From the NCBI GenBank assembly GCA_012270355.1, contig JAAXIL010000249.1, positions 1 through 12,227 on the forward strand: 12,227 nt of DNA. Reading direction: 5' to 3'. The notes below the pieces were generated by a model, which did no database searches, was not told the origin of the DNA, and saw only the letters and a program-made list of their open reading frames with translations. Positions 1-7,567 of this stretch are shown here, piece by piece. The stretch's first letter is position 1. Every line of letters starts with the position of its first letter. Source of the DNA: Psychrobacter sp. (GTDB lineage: Bacteria > Pseudomonadota > Gammaproteobacteria > Pseudomonadales > Moraxellaceae). The position numbers and the translations under genes were made by a program.

Positions 1-1734
1 ACACCCGAATTGATCGAAAAAAACGACTTTATCCGCAACATTATTCGAGAGGATTTAGCAAACAACAAAGTTCAGCAAGTCGTTACCCGTTTTCCGCCTG
101 AGCCAAACGGCTATTTACATTTGGGGCACGTCAAATCCATTTGTCTAAACTTTGGCGTGGCCGATGAGTTTGATGGCGTGTGTCATTTGCGATTTGATGA
201 CACCAATCACACCGCTGAAAAACAAGACTACATCGACAACATCAAAAAGGACGTGGAATGGCTAGGCTTTGACTGGGTGGGGGAAGCTCGGCATGCGTCC
301 GCTTATTTTGACCAACTGCACGATTGGGCGGTGCAATTGGTTAAGCAAGGCGATGCCTATGTGGATTTGCAAACGCCTGAGCAAATTAAAGACAATCGGG
401 GTTCGTTTAATGAGGCAGGCACGCCATCGCCCCAGCGTGATGCCAGCGTGGAAGACAATCTAAAACGCTTCGAGGACATGAAAAACGGCAAATATGCCGA
501 AGGCGAAGCGGTATTGCGGGCAAAAATCGACATGGCAAGCCCCAATATGAACCTGCGAGATCCCGTAATTTATCGGGTCATGCACCAGTCACATCACCAG
601 ACAGGAGACAAATGGTGCATCTATCCCATGTACGATTATGCCCATCCGCTGTCCGATGCGATTGAAGGCATTACCCACTCGCTTTGCACGTTAGAATTTG
701 AAGACCATCGTCCGTTTTATGACTGGGTGGTGGACAAAATTGGCGAAAAAGGGGGCATCAAGACCCCACCGCATCAGTATGAATTCAGCCGTCTTAATGT
801 TGACCATACTTTGACTAGCAAGCGAAAACTCAAGCAATTGGTTGATGAAGGCATTGTTAGCGGTTGGGATGACCCACGCATGCCGACGGTAGCAGGGATG
901 CGTCGTCGGGGTTACACGCCCGAAGGCTTACGGGATTTTTGTGAGCGGGTGGGTGTGGCAAAAGCTGATGGTGTGGTCGATTATCGGTTGTTGGAATTTA
1001 GCATTCGTCAATCGCTTGAGACCACAACAGCACGAGGCATGGCAGTATTACAACCGCTTAAAGTGACCATTACTAACTTTGATGAAGCAGTGAGCCAGTG
1101 GCAGGATTTAAAAGCCGATAGCGTCACAGCTCGCTTTGACGAGGTAACGCAAACACTTTGGCTAACTCAACCTAAACACCCACAAATCGACATGGGCGAG
1201 CGAGAAATTCCGTTTACCAAGACCATTTATATCGATCAATCTGATTATGAGCTGGAACCGCCAAAAGGTTATAAAAGGTTATCACCAGAGAAAACCGAAA
1301 TTCGTTTGCGTAACACTTATTGCCTAAACGTTACCGAACATGTTACCGATAGTGATGGCAACGTGACCGAACTTAAAGCAACGATTGACCCAACGACGTT
1401 GGGCAAAAATCCTGAAGGTCGCAAGGTTAAAGGGGTGATTCACTGGGTGTCTGCCGAGCAAGGCGTACCTGCTACGGTGCGTTTGTATGAGCATTTATTC
1501 AGTGTTGATGATCCATCAAGTGCTGATGACGTTCATGCGGTGCTAAATCCTAATTCACTTACCGAACTAGATGCTGTGGTTGAGCCGTCGCTTGCAAATG
1601 CCGAGGGGGGCACACGCTTTCAGTTTGAGCGTGAAGGCTATTTTATTGCTGATAGCGAAAAGCATACGTCTGACAAACCTGTGTTTAATCAGATTGTCAG
1701 TTTACGGGATAGTTTTACCCCGCTACGCTCTTAA
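1..1734 (+). CDS. glnS: Glutaminyl-tRNA synthetase (GlnRS), 5' end outside window
   Basis: Cytoplasmic class I aminoacyl-tRNA synthetase that joins glutamine to tRNA-Gln using ATP. The frame is open from base 1, so the true start probably lies upstream; a TTG at 10 is in frame but has no visible ribosome binding site. Counting from the first codon, the class I HIGH signature appears as HLGH at residues 40-43, inside FPPEPNGYLHLGH. The KMSKS loop appears as LTSKRKL at 271-277. The catalytic core is followed by the beta-barrel anticodon-binding region, ending with the typical QFEREGYF and KPVFNQIVSLRDS stretches. At about 577 codons it is slightly longer than the E. coli enzyme (554), with extra residues near 360-400. 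It ends in TAA, 137 bases before aroC. Identification rests on motifs plus strong recalled similarity over the whole length. Confidence 0.95.
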   Translation, partial: TPELIEKNDFIRNIIREDLANNKVQQVVTRFPPEPNGYLHLGHVKSICLNFGVADEFDGVCHLRFDDTNHTAEKQDYIDNIKKDVEWLGFDWVGEARHASAYFDQLHDWAVQLVKQGDAYVDLQTPEQIKDNRGSFNEAGTPSPQRDASVEDNLKRFEDMKNGKYAEGEAVLRAKIDMASPNMNLRDPVIYRVMHQSHHQTGDKWCIYPMYDYAHPLSDAIEGITHSLCTLEFEDHRPFYDWVVDKIGEKGGIKTPPHQYEFSRLNVDHTLTSKRKLKQLVDEGIVSGWDDPRMPTVAGMRRRGYTPEGLRDFCERVGVAKADGVVDYRLLEFSIRQSLETTTARGMAVLQPLKVTITNFDEAVSQWQDLKADSVTARFDEVTQTLWLTQPKHPQIDMGEREIPFTKTIYIDQSDYELEPPKGYKRLSPEKTEIRLRNTYCLNVTEHVTDSDGNVTELKATIDPTTLGKNPEGRKVKGVIHWVSAEQGVPATVRLYEHLFSVDDPSSADDVHAVLNPNSLTELDAVVEPSLANAEGGTRFQFEREGYFIADSEKHTSDKPVFNQIVSLRDSFTPLRS

Positions 1735-1784
1735 CATTTCAAGCGTTGTCGCTGAAACGTCTGAAGTTGAGGTGCTTTCTGATG

Positions 1785-1837
1785 AACAATAATGGATTAA
1801 ACCTATTGTTTGAGACTGTTTAATAATAAACGTTTTT
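1785..1837 (+). terminator. Weak hairpins with a T-run between glnS and aroC
   Basis: AACAATA (1785-1791) pairs with TATTGTT (1804-1810), extendable by GG/CC with a small bulge. Just downstream GTTTA (1818-1822) pairs with TAAAC (1827-1831) and is followed by GTTTTT. The stems are short and AT-rich, so this may be a weak intrinsic terminator for glnS or only AT-rich leader DNA. No convincing -35/-10 pair for aroC was found in the rest of this gap. Confidence 0.25.
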
Positions 1838-1871
1838 AGCCTTAGATACACATATAAAAAAGAGAACCCTT

Positions 1872-2972
1872 ATGGCAGGCAACACAATTGGGCAAGCATT
1901 CACCGTTACTACCTGTGGCGAATCGCATGGGGCAGGGCTGATGGCAATCGTCGATGGCGTACCGCCAAATATGCCCCTTACTAAAGCAGATTTACAAACT
2001 GATCTTGACCGCCGTAAACCGGGCACGTCCAAGTTTGCCACCCAGCGTAAAGAACCTGACGAAGTGGAAATCATCTCAGGCGTGTTTGAGGGCAAAACCA
2101 CAGGCACGTCCATTGGTTTGCTGATTCGCAACACCAATCAAAAATCCAAAGACTACAGCGACATCAAAGACACCTTTCGTCCTGGTCATGCCGACTATAC
2201 CTACAGCATGAAATACGGCTTTCGAGACTACCGTGGGGGCGGACGCTCATCGGCACGTGAAACAGCGATGCGGGTAGCGTCAGGAGCCATCGCCAAAAAA
2301 TACCTAAAAGAAAAGTTTGGGCTTGAGATTCACGGACACGTCGTTCAAATTGGTAATGAGACTGCCAATCCGCCAGCCTTAAGCGATTTTGATTGGGTGT
2401 TTGTGAATAGTCTCCCGTTGGTTTGTGCGGACCCTGATGCCATTCCCCGTTTTGAAGCCTTAATCACCGACTTACGCAAGCAAGGCACAAGCTGTGGAGC
2501 AATGCTCGAAGTTATAGCGACAGGCGTGCCCGTCGGACTGGGCGAGCCTGTGTTTGACCGCTTAGATGCCGACATTGCCCATGCGATGATGGGCATCAAT
2601 GCGGTAAAAGGCGTGGAAATTGGTGATGGCATGGCGGTTGCCGAACAGTTTGGACACGAAGCACGTGACGAGCTGACCCCCGACGGCTTTACCGCCAATC
2701 ATGCAGGCGGAATTTTGGGCGGTATTTCATCAGGGCAAGATATTGTTGTCAGAATTGCCTTAAAGCCCACCTCAAGCATCACCACCGCAGGTAAAAGTAT
2801 CGACACGTACGGCAATCCCACCGAAATGCTCACCAAAGGACGGCATGACCCCTGCGTAGGCGTACGAGCGACCCCCATCGCTGAGGCGATGCTGGCAATT
2901 GTGCTGATGGATCACGTCATGCGTCATCGTGGGCAAAATGCCGATGTGGTGCAACCATTACAGGCGATTTGA
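1872..2972 (+). CDS. aroC: Chorismate synthase
   Basis: Last enzyme of the shikimate pathway. It converts 5-enolpyruvylshikimate-3-phosphate to chorismate, the precursor of aromatic amino acids and folate, and needs reduced FMN. The 366-residue length matches the family (E. coli AroC is 361). Visible signatures are the N-terminal GESHG (residues 16-20, with the conserved His19), RPGHAD (103-108, His106) and [11 protein letters not shown] (121-131), then GGISSGQDI and the C-terminal [17 protein letters not shown] stretch. The ATG at 1872 starts [20 protein letters not shown], the usual family N-terminus, with a weak purine-rich AGAGA site about 7 bases upstream. The gene is intact and ends in TGA. 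It is followed by the nitroreductase after 47 bases, and a likely promoter for that gene overlaps the aroC stop codon. Confidence 0.97.
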   Translation: MAGNTIGQAFTVTTCGESHGAGLMAIVDGVPPNMPLTKADLQTDLDRRKPGTSKFATQRKEPDEVEIISGVFEGKTTGTSIGLLIRNTNQKSKDYSDIKDTFRPGHADYTYSMKYGFRDYRGGGRSSARETAMRVASGAIAKKYLKEKFGLEIHGHVVQIGNETANPPALSDFDWVFVNSLPLVCADPDAIPRFEALITDLRKQGTSCGAMLEVIATGVPVGLGEPVFDRLDADIAHAMMGINAVKGVEIGDGMAVAEQFGHEARDELTPDGFTANHAGGILGGISSGQDIVVRIALKPTSSITTAGKSIDTYGNPTEMLTKGRHDPCVGVRATPIAEAMLAIVLMDHVMRHRGQNADVVQPLQAI

Positions 2973-2997
2973 TAATAAACTCATAAAACAGTATAGA
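2969..2997 (+). promoter_or_regulatory. Candidate sigma-70 promoter for the nitroreductase gene
   Basis: TTGATA (2969-2974) and TATAGA (2992-2997) are separated by exactly 17 bases. The -35 box overlaps the aroC stop codon. The predicted transcription start near 3004 would fall at the ribosome binding site AAGGAAA (3005-3010), giving a very short leader before the ATG at 3020. Both boxes are good matches, but the short leader lowers confidence and the gene may be co-transcribed with aroC. Confidence 0.4.
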
Positions 2998-3019
2998 ATA
3001 AAAAAGGAAAGCCTATCTT

Positions 3020-3664
3020 ATGGACAACAAGAATCAAGAACCCACAAACACAGATAGCAACATTCAGAAAACCCAAAACGAACAAGTTACCCCCGACCAT
3101 CTCATCAATTGGATAAACTCACGGCGAAGCATCGGCAACCTGACCATTCCTGCCCCAAGCGATGAGCAAATCCAGCAAGCGATTGAATGTGCCATGACTG
3201 CCCCTGACCACAAAAAGCTAAAACCGTGGCGATTTATCATCATCAAAGGGCAAGCACGGCATGAGTTTGGGCGAGCCTTGTTATTGGCTGAGGAAGCCAA
3301 AGCCGAGCGAAATTGGGAAACCTTAACCGAACAGACCCAGCAAAAAACGCTCGGTATGCCTCTGCGTGCCCCCGTCATCATTGCCGTCGTCACTCGCATG
3401 CAATACCATGAAAAAGTGCCCGCTTACGAGCAGATGCTTAGTGCAGGGGCGAGCGTGCAAAACTTAATATTGGCTCTCAAGGCTCAAGGCTTCAGCACCG
3501 TTTGGCGGACTGGCACGCTTGCCAACGAGCCTGCCGTCAAATCATATTTTAATGTTGGTTTTGAAGATTATGTCACCGCCTTTGTCTACGTTGGCAAAAG
3601 TGCATGTGATTTCCCCAATCGAGGCGACATCGACACCACAGGCTTTATTGAATATCGAGATTAG
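3020..3664 (+). CDS. Nitroreductase family protein, YdjA-like
   Basis: Predicted FMN-dependent oxidoreductase of the nitroreductase superfamily, closest by recall to E. coli YdjA (183 residues). The physiological substrate is unknown. The flavin-binding N-terminal signature is SRRSIGNL (34-41), followed by APDHKKLKPWRF (61-72), which matches the YdjA-type APDHK..PW motif. KVPAYEQMLSAGASVQN and the GFSTVWRTG motif (157-165) follow, the latter lying near the flavin in relatives. The first ~27 residues are a polar, Gln/Asn-rich extension absent from E. coli YdjA. The start has a strong ribosome binding site, AAGGAAA at 3005-3010. The stop is TAG, the only intact gene here to use it; reading through would add 19 codons to a TAA at 3722. 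Family assignment is firm, specific function is not. Confidence 0.88.
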   Translation: MDNKNQEPTNTDSNIQKTQNEQVTPDHLINWINSRRSIGNLTIPAPSDEQIQQAIECAMTAPDHKKLKPWRFIIIKGQARHEFGRALLLAEEAKAERNWETLTEQTQQKTLGMPLRAPVIIAVVTRMQYHEKVPAYEQMLSAGASVQNLILALKAQGFSTVWRTGTLANEPAVKSYFNVGFEDYVTAFVYVGKSACDFPNRGDIDTTGFIEYRD

Positions 3665-3787
3665 AACAGTTTTAACTATCAACAGAGCCTACTGGTGAAC
3701 TCTAAACAGACCCTCATTGATTAACCACGCCAAATGTGCGACAGTTAGCCTAATTCGTTCTCATTTGCCAACCAAAAGACCATAACC

Positions 3788-5035
3788 ATGCCAAACGTGC
3801 CATTTTCCAACCTTTTAAAAGGCAAAAAACAAACAGGTGTGCCTGAAGAAATCATCGCCGATGCCGAAGCCCGCATGCAAGCTGGTTTATCCAAATCGGA
3901 TTCAACTGAGACGGAAGGCAATGCTGAGACAGACACGCACCCTCAATCGACACCGTCTAAAAAATCCGCCGACAACCTACGCCTTACCTTTTTGGGCGGG
4001 GGCAGTTTTGGCACAGCAATGGCAAACCTTGCCTCAAAAAACGGATGCAACGCCACGCTTTGGGTACGCAATAAACGCACGGTCAAATCGCTAAATAAAA
4101 CCCGCATCAACAAAAAATACCTACCCGATTATTCCCTAGACGATAGCCTTAAATTCGAACACGACCTAAAAACCGCAGTCGCTGACAAAGACATTATTTT
4201 TGTTGCCGTCCCCAGCTCTGGTTTTCGAGAAACCCTACAAAACATCGCCCCACACATCAAAGGGCAAGCCATCGTATCGCTCACCAAAGGCATGGAAAAA
4301 GACACCTTTGCCCTAACGACCGACATCATCACAGATGAATAGCCCGAGGTCAACTTCGGGGTTATGTCAGGACCCAACCTCGCGGTTGAAATCATGCAAA
4401 ACATGCCATCTGCCTCGGTCATCGCCAGCGAATCCGAACCCTTGCGTCATGCCGTGCAATCCGCCTTGCACAGTGCTTTTTTTCGGGTTTTCGGCTCAGA
4501 CGACGTGACGGGCGTGGAGCTTGGCGGAGCCCTCAAAAACATCTACGCCATCGCCATGGGCATGGCTTCTGCCTACAACGTTGGCGAAAACACCAAAGCC
4601 CTCATTCTAACCCGTGCTCTCGCCGAAATGAGCCGATTTGGCGTAGCTTACGGAGCCAACCCGCTCACCTTTTTGGGGCTGTCGGGCGTGGGCGACCTTT
4701 ACGCCACCTGCAACTCGCCGTTATCCCGCAATTACCGCATCGGCAACATGCTCGGCAAAGGCACAAACCTCGACACCGCCATCAAAAAACTCGGACAAAC
4801 CGCCGAAGGGGTCAACACCATTGCCCAAGTCCACGACAAAGCCAAACAGATAGGCATCTACATGCCCATCACCCACGCCCTACACTCGGTGATTTTCGAC
4901 GGACAAGCCCCCCTCGGCGTGGCATTGCACCTGATGGAAGTCGGTTTCCGTAGCGACGTGGAGTTCGTCATGCCCCACGACGTCAGCAACGAGGCATTAG
5001 AAGACAGCTTAAACGACGACACAGAAGACAAATAA
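3788..5035 (+). pseudogene. gpsA: NAD(P)H-dependent glycerol-3-phosphate dehydrogenase, interrupted by in-frame TAG
   Basis: GpsA reduces dihydroxyacetone phosphate to sn-glycerol-3-phosphate, the backbone for membrane phospholipids. The Rossmann nucleotide-binding motif is LGGGSFGTAMA (69-79), then SLTKGME (164-170, conserved Lys167), SGPNLAVEI (194-202) and GGALKN with catalytic Lys250. Codon 185 (4340-4342) is TAG, between ITDE and PEVNFGVMSGPNLA, with the same frame continuing to TAA at 5033-5035. No frameshift or other lesion is visible, and the residues around the stop align with intact relatives. By recall these relatives carry leucine there, so TTG to TAG is the simplest change. An ATG at 4364 could only restart a C-terminal fragment lacking the NAD domain. 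Full length would be 415 residues including a ~60-residue polar N-terminal extension, as in recalled Psychrobacter GpsA. The status could be pseudogene, readthrough or sequence error. Confidence 0.9.
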
Positions 5036-5123
5036 ATAGGGTAGTAATAGGGGTAGCTTTATAGCGAGAATGCAAAATAAGTATCCACCCGATAGCGGTA
5101 GTTTTTATGTAGTTGGTTTTACT

Positions 5124-5270
5124 GGAGCTATTTCCCGCTTTCCGCTTGTATCTTGCTAGCCGATGGCGTGCGTGCTATGTGGCTAAGTGCGTTCCAGACT
5201 TCGAGCGACCACCCTTAGCCACAGCCCGCATCGCCATCGTACACGCAAGGATATCGCTACAATCGGGGCT
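5124..5270. repeat. Imperfect palindromic (hairpin) element
   Basis: The arms 5161-5187 and 5214-5239 are imperfect inverted repeats. Both share outer CGATGGCG and inner TGGCTAAG, with a few mismatches and one or two gaps between. The loop is about 26 bases. The pairing extends weakly outward: TATCTTGC near 5149 against GCAAGGATA ending at 5253. The element edges, GGAGCTATTTCCCGC (5124) and CTACAATCGGGGCT (ending 5270), resemble from memory the edges of compact palindromic repeats in other bacterial genomes, notably Bacteroidetes. That resemblance is unverified. There is no T-run, so an intrinsic terminator is unlikely. Confidence 0.6.
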
Positions 5271-5273
5271 ATG

Positions 5274-5343
5274 CCCGACTACTTAATTTAAGTTAAAATT
5301 AGCTCGGAGTTTTAAATTAGCGTTCATAAATTAAGTAGTCGGG
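5274..5343. repeat. Perfect 17-bp inverted repeat around a 36-bp spacer
   Basis: CCCGACTACTTAATTTA (5274-5290) is the exact reverse complement of 5327-5343. Inside the spacer TTAAAA (5293-5298) pairs with TTTTAA (5310-5315), and AAATTAGC occurs twice as a direct repeat (5296-5303 and 5314-5321). The layout suits a small non-coding mobile repeat or a stable stem-loop. No T-run follows on either strand, so it is not a standard terminator. It directly abuts the preceding hairpin element. Confidence 0.65.
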
Positions 5344-5376
5344 TGTTCACACATAACAATCTTAAAAGGCACGTTT

Positions 5377-5808
5377 ATGCACCTCATCTTAATGCGACAC
5401 GGCGAAGCCGAACGCCAAACCCCACAGGACAACGAACGTCAACTTACCGACTTTGGCAGGCAACAAGCCGAAGAACCGGCTGAAAACCTCCTCGCTAATT
5501 AGACCCCCGACCATTTTGTGGTTAGCCCTTTCGCCCGTGCCCAGCAAACCCTTGAAACCTTTACCAGCCGTTTGCCCGACGTGCCTGTCAGTGTCCACGA
5601 CGACATCACCCCCAGCGACGATGCAATGCAAGCCATTTCAGGGCTTGCTGACGTGCAAGGTGAGTGCGTGCTTGTAGTGTGCCACATGCCGATTGTGGCA
5701 AAACTGGCAGGTTTGCTCACAGGACAATCGCCTGAAAGCTATGCTCTAGACGAAGCTCTATTGATTGAGCTGGATTTTGTCGCCTCGGAAATGGGCGAAG
5801 AGTTTTAA
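5377..5808 (+). pseudogene. sixA: SixA-type phosphohistidine phosphatase, interrupted by in-frame TAG
   Basis: Small member of the histidine phosphatase (phosphoglycerate mutase-like) superfamily. SixA of E. coli removes phosphate from a histidine of phosphotransfer proteins. The ATG at 5377 gives MHLILMRHGEAE with the RHG motif at 7-9 (catalytic His8) and an AAAAGG site upstream. Codon 42 (5500-5502) is TAG. The frame then continues through SPFARAQQT (50-58, phosphate-binding Arg54) and VVCHMP (second catalytic His103) to TAA. Full length would be 143 residues, a little short of E. coli SixA (161). The amber sits in LLAN-stop-TPDHFVVSP; relatives often carry an aromatic or polar residue there, so a Tyr codon (TAT or TAC) to TAG is a plausible single change. 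No other damage is seen. The fragment after the stop lacks catalytic His8 and should be inactive without readthrough. Confidence 0.85.
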
Positions 5809-5828
5809 CGGTTTGTCCCTAAACAAAA

Positions 5829-5932
5829 TTAGTCAACCAAAATGGCACCAGCACTGTGTTAAACTCGCTTGAAGTACTTAATGTACATCTGCACTCGTTT
5901 GCCTTGTGCTGATGCCATTTTGCAATGACTAA
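5829..5932 (-). repeat. Dispersed palindromic element, copy 1
   Basis: AAAATGGCACCAGCAC (5839-5854) pairs with 5906-5921 with one mismatch, and the outer edges TTAGTCA (5829-5835) and TGACTAA (5926-5932) also pair. The loop region, read on the minus strand, holds ACAAGGCAAACGAGTG (complement of 5892-5907) and TACTTCAAGCGAGTTTAA (complement of 5859-5876). Both blocks recur in the same order in copy 2 at 8825-8919. The centre contains the small palindrome GTACTTAATGTAC. It fills much of the gap between sixA and gspL. Confidence 0.75.
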
Positions 5933-5970
5933 GTCAACTATTCGACCACAAGAGCGGGTGATAACCCCCA

Positions 5971-6000
5971 AATATCAATGATTGCAGTGATTAATATCAA
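5971..6000 (+). promoter_or_regulatory. Direct repeat upstream of gspL
   Basis: AATATCAA occurs at 5971-5978 and again at 5993-6000, 22 bases apart (about two helical turns), just upstream of the gspL ribosome binding site. A TTGCAG at 5982-5987 lies between the two but lacks a good -10 partner. This could be an operator, but the motif is short and AT-rich. Confidence 0.2.
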
Positions 6001-6008
6001 AACTCATT

Positions 6009-6016
6009 AAAAGAGA
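6009..6016 (+). promoter_or_regulatory. Ribosome binding site supporting the GTG start of gspL
   Basis: The purine run AAAAGAGA ends six bases before the GTG at 6023. An in-frame TAA at 6008-6010 closes the frame immediately upstream, so GTG 6023 is the only sensible start for the complete N-terminal domain. Confidence 0.5.
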
Positions 6017-6022
6017 CCCCAA

Positions 6023-7555
6023 GTGATTCATGTTTGGCAACCTTCCGCCCTCCAAGCGGATACATTTTTAGTCTGGTCAGAAACTATAAAGAAGTGGCAA
6101 TCGGTCACGGGCTGGCATGGCGTTGCTCAAGCTGTTAATCAGTCCTATGTCTCTGCCAAATCCAGCCCCTCTAGCGTCTGCTTTTATGTGCCCACTGCCA
6201 GCGTTTTAAGCCTGAACAATCATTTGTCCACCAGTGAGCTGAAGCATCTCGGCGAGCAGGGGCAACAGTATTTGTTTGAAGACATGAGCCTATCGCCCGT
6301 TGAGCAGTTGCGGGTACGGCATCGCTCAGGAGTCACGTCGCCAAAGCTTGTTTCTAAAGCTAACCAAGAATTTCAGAATGATGATAGTAATGCAAAGCCA
6401 GCCGATTCAACCAACACGCAATCAGCGGTTTTATATGCCTTGAACCAAACCCGTATCACCAGTTTGCAAAGTGGAGCGGAGTTAGCAGGGTTTAGCAGCA
6501 CTGCTGTTTTGCCCGATTTTGTGTTGTTGCCATCGCCTGAATTGCCTGCCACCGCCGTTGCGGTTGACACTGCTAATCTTGCAACCAGTCTTTCTAATAC
6601 TGGCGGCAATCAAACCTCTAGCCCTGTCAATCAATCCTCACCTGCAACTACTCAATCCGCTCATTCAAGCCAATCTGCTCTAACGCTACGCCTATCGGAG
6701 CATCATGGCTTAGCCGTCAGCGTCCTGTCTTTGTTGCCAGCAACCTTGCCAAATTTAGAAGAGTTGATTTTGCTCGGCAAACAAGAGGCGGAAATTGCCC
6801 CAGAACTTCAATCTCTCTGCCAAGAGTATGGCATTGTGTTGGGTTTGCAAGATGCCCAGCCTATGCCCGTAGCTAATCCAAGCAAACACTGGCTTAACTT
6901 TGTGCAGGCGGAACGCAATCGTTTGGCATCCCCCTATCTACAAGTAGCAATGGGCGTGCTTTTATTGGCAGGCATGGTACAAATGCTGGCTGATGCGGTG
7001 CAATGGTATCAATATGAACAAGCGACAGTGGCGGTCAAGCAAGCCAATATCAATCAGTTTAGCAGTTGGTTTGCAGGTGAAACTCTTAATCCTCGGGTCA
7101 CTGTCCGAACCCAAGTTGAGCCTCGTTTGATCACTACAGGCGACGACGCACAAACTCAGCTTGACCTGATGAATACGCTCGCCCCGCTGATTAAACAAAA
7201 TGACCTCACTGCCCAGGCCATACGCTGGAGTGATAATCAATTATCCTTAACGCTGATTAGCGATAGCCGAGCGGGTATCGATAATTTGCAACGCACCCTT
7301 ACCGAGCAGGGCATTGTCAGCAATCTTGGAGCCATCACCCCGTATGCCCTCGATTCAGGCGACACGGACATGAATACATCCGAGGCGACTGGCGTACAGG
7401 CGGAACTCACATTGCCACTCACGCCTGACACATCTGCTAACGCTTCCGATAGCTTGGCGTTGTCGAAGTTTGCTTTCTCAAACAATGCGTCATCGAAAAA
7501 TACGCTTATCAACATAAACATGCCAGCTTTCACTTCAAACCACTTTGTCAGCTAA
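6023..7555 (+). CDS. gspL: Type II secretion system protein GspL
   Basis: Inner-membrane platform protein of the type II secretion system. It ties the cytoplasmic ATPase GspE to GspM and the periplasmic pseudopilus machinery. Residues ~1-280 look like the cytoplasmic actin-like domain: MIHVWQPSA at the start, then YLFEDMSLSPVEQLRVRH. One membrane helix lies at about 305-325 (YLQVAMGVLLLAGMVQMLADA) and a periplasmic ferredoxin-like domain follows. The 510 residues exceed the usual ~400. The excess is a Ser/Thr/Gln/Asn-rich insert at about 183-219 inside the cytoplasmic part and a ~45-residue low-complexity tail after the last expected strand. The start is GTG. gspM follows after 12 bases and is surely co-transcribed. 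The remaining gsp genes are not in the window, consistent with scattered T2SS genes in Moraxellaceae. Confidence 0.85.
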   Translation: MIHVWQPSALQADTFLVWSETIKKWQSVTGWHGVAQAVNQSYVSAKSSPSSVCFYVPTASVLSLNNHLSTSELKHLGEQGQQYLFEDMSLSPVEQLRVRHRSGVTSPKLVSKANQEFQNDDSNAKPADSTNTQSAVLYALNQTRITSLQSGAELAGFSSTAVLPDFVLLPSPELPATAVAVDTANLATSLSNTGGNQTSSPVNQSSPATTQSAHSSQSALTLRLSEHHGLAVSVLSLLPATLPNLEELILLGKQEAEIAPELQSLCQEYGIVLGLQDAQPMPVANPSKHWLNFVQAERNRLASPYLQVAMGVLLLAGMVQMLADAVQWYQYEQATVAVKQANINQFSSWFAGETLNPRVTVRTQVEPRLITTGDDAQTQLDLMNTLAPLIKQNDLTAQAIRWSDNQLSLTLISDSRAGIDNLQRTLTEQGIVSNLGAITPYALDSGDTDMNTSEATGVQAELTLPLTPDTSANASDSLALSKFAFSNNASSKNTLININMPAFTSNHFVS

Positions 7556-7567
7556 GGATAATTTGTT

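Larger units (their letters stand above)
5036..5376. other. Repeat-rich intergenic region between gpsA and sixA
   Basis: This 341-base gap has no open frame that looks like a gene. It holds a long imperfect hairpin element (about 5124-5270) and directly after it a perfect 17-bp inverted repeat (5274-5343). The stretch 5036-5123 holds only a short repeated GGGTAG. The AAAAGG at 5364-5369 probably serves as the sixA ribosome binding site. No clear -35/-10 promoter pair and no hairpin followed by a T-run were seen. Confidence 0.7.

Noticed and set aside
4364..5035. Separate gene starting at ATG 4364
   Set aside because: It is in the same frame as the upstream part of gpsA, has no proper ribosome binding site, and encodes only the C-terminal part of GpsA beginning inside the conserved VMSGPNLA stretch.
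5518..5808. Independent small gene of 96 residues
   Set aside because: It is the remainder of sixA after the amber codon, lacks the catalytic RHG motif and begins at a GTG in mid-domain.
5956..5967. GGGT-GATA-ACCC mini-hairpin upstream of gspL
   Set aside because: A four-base stem is too short to distinguish from chance.
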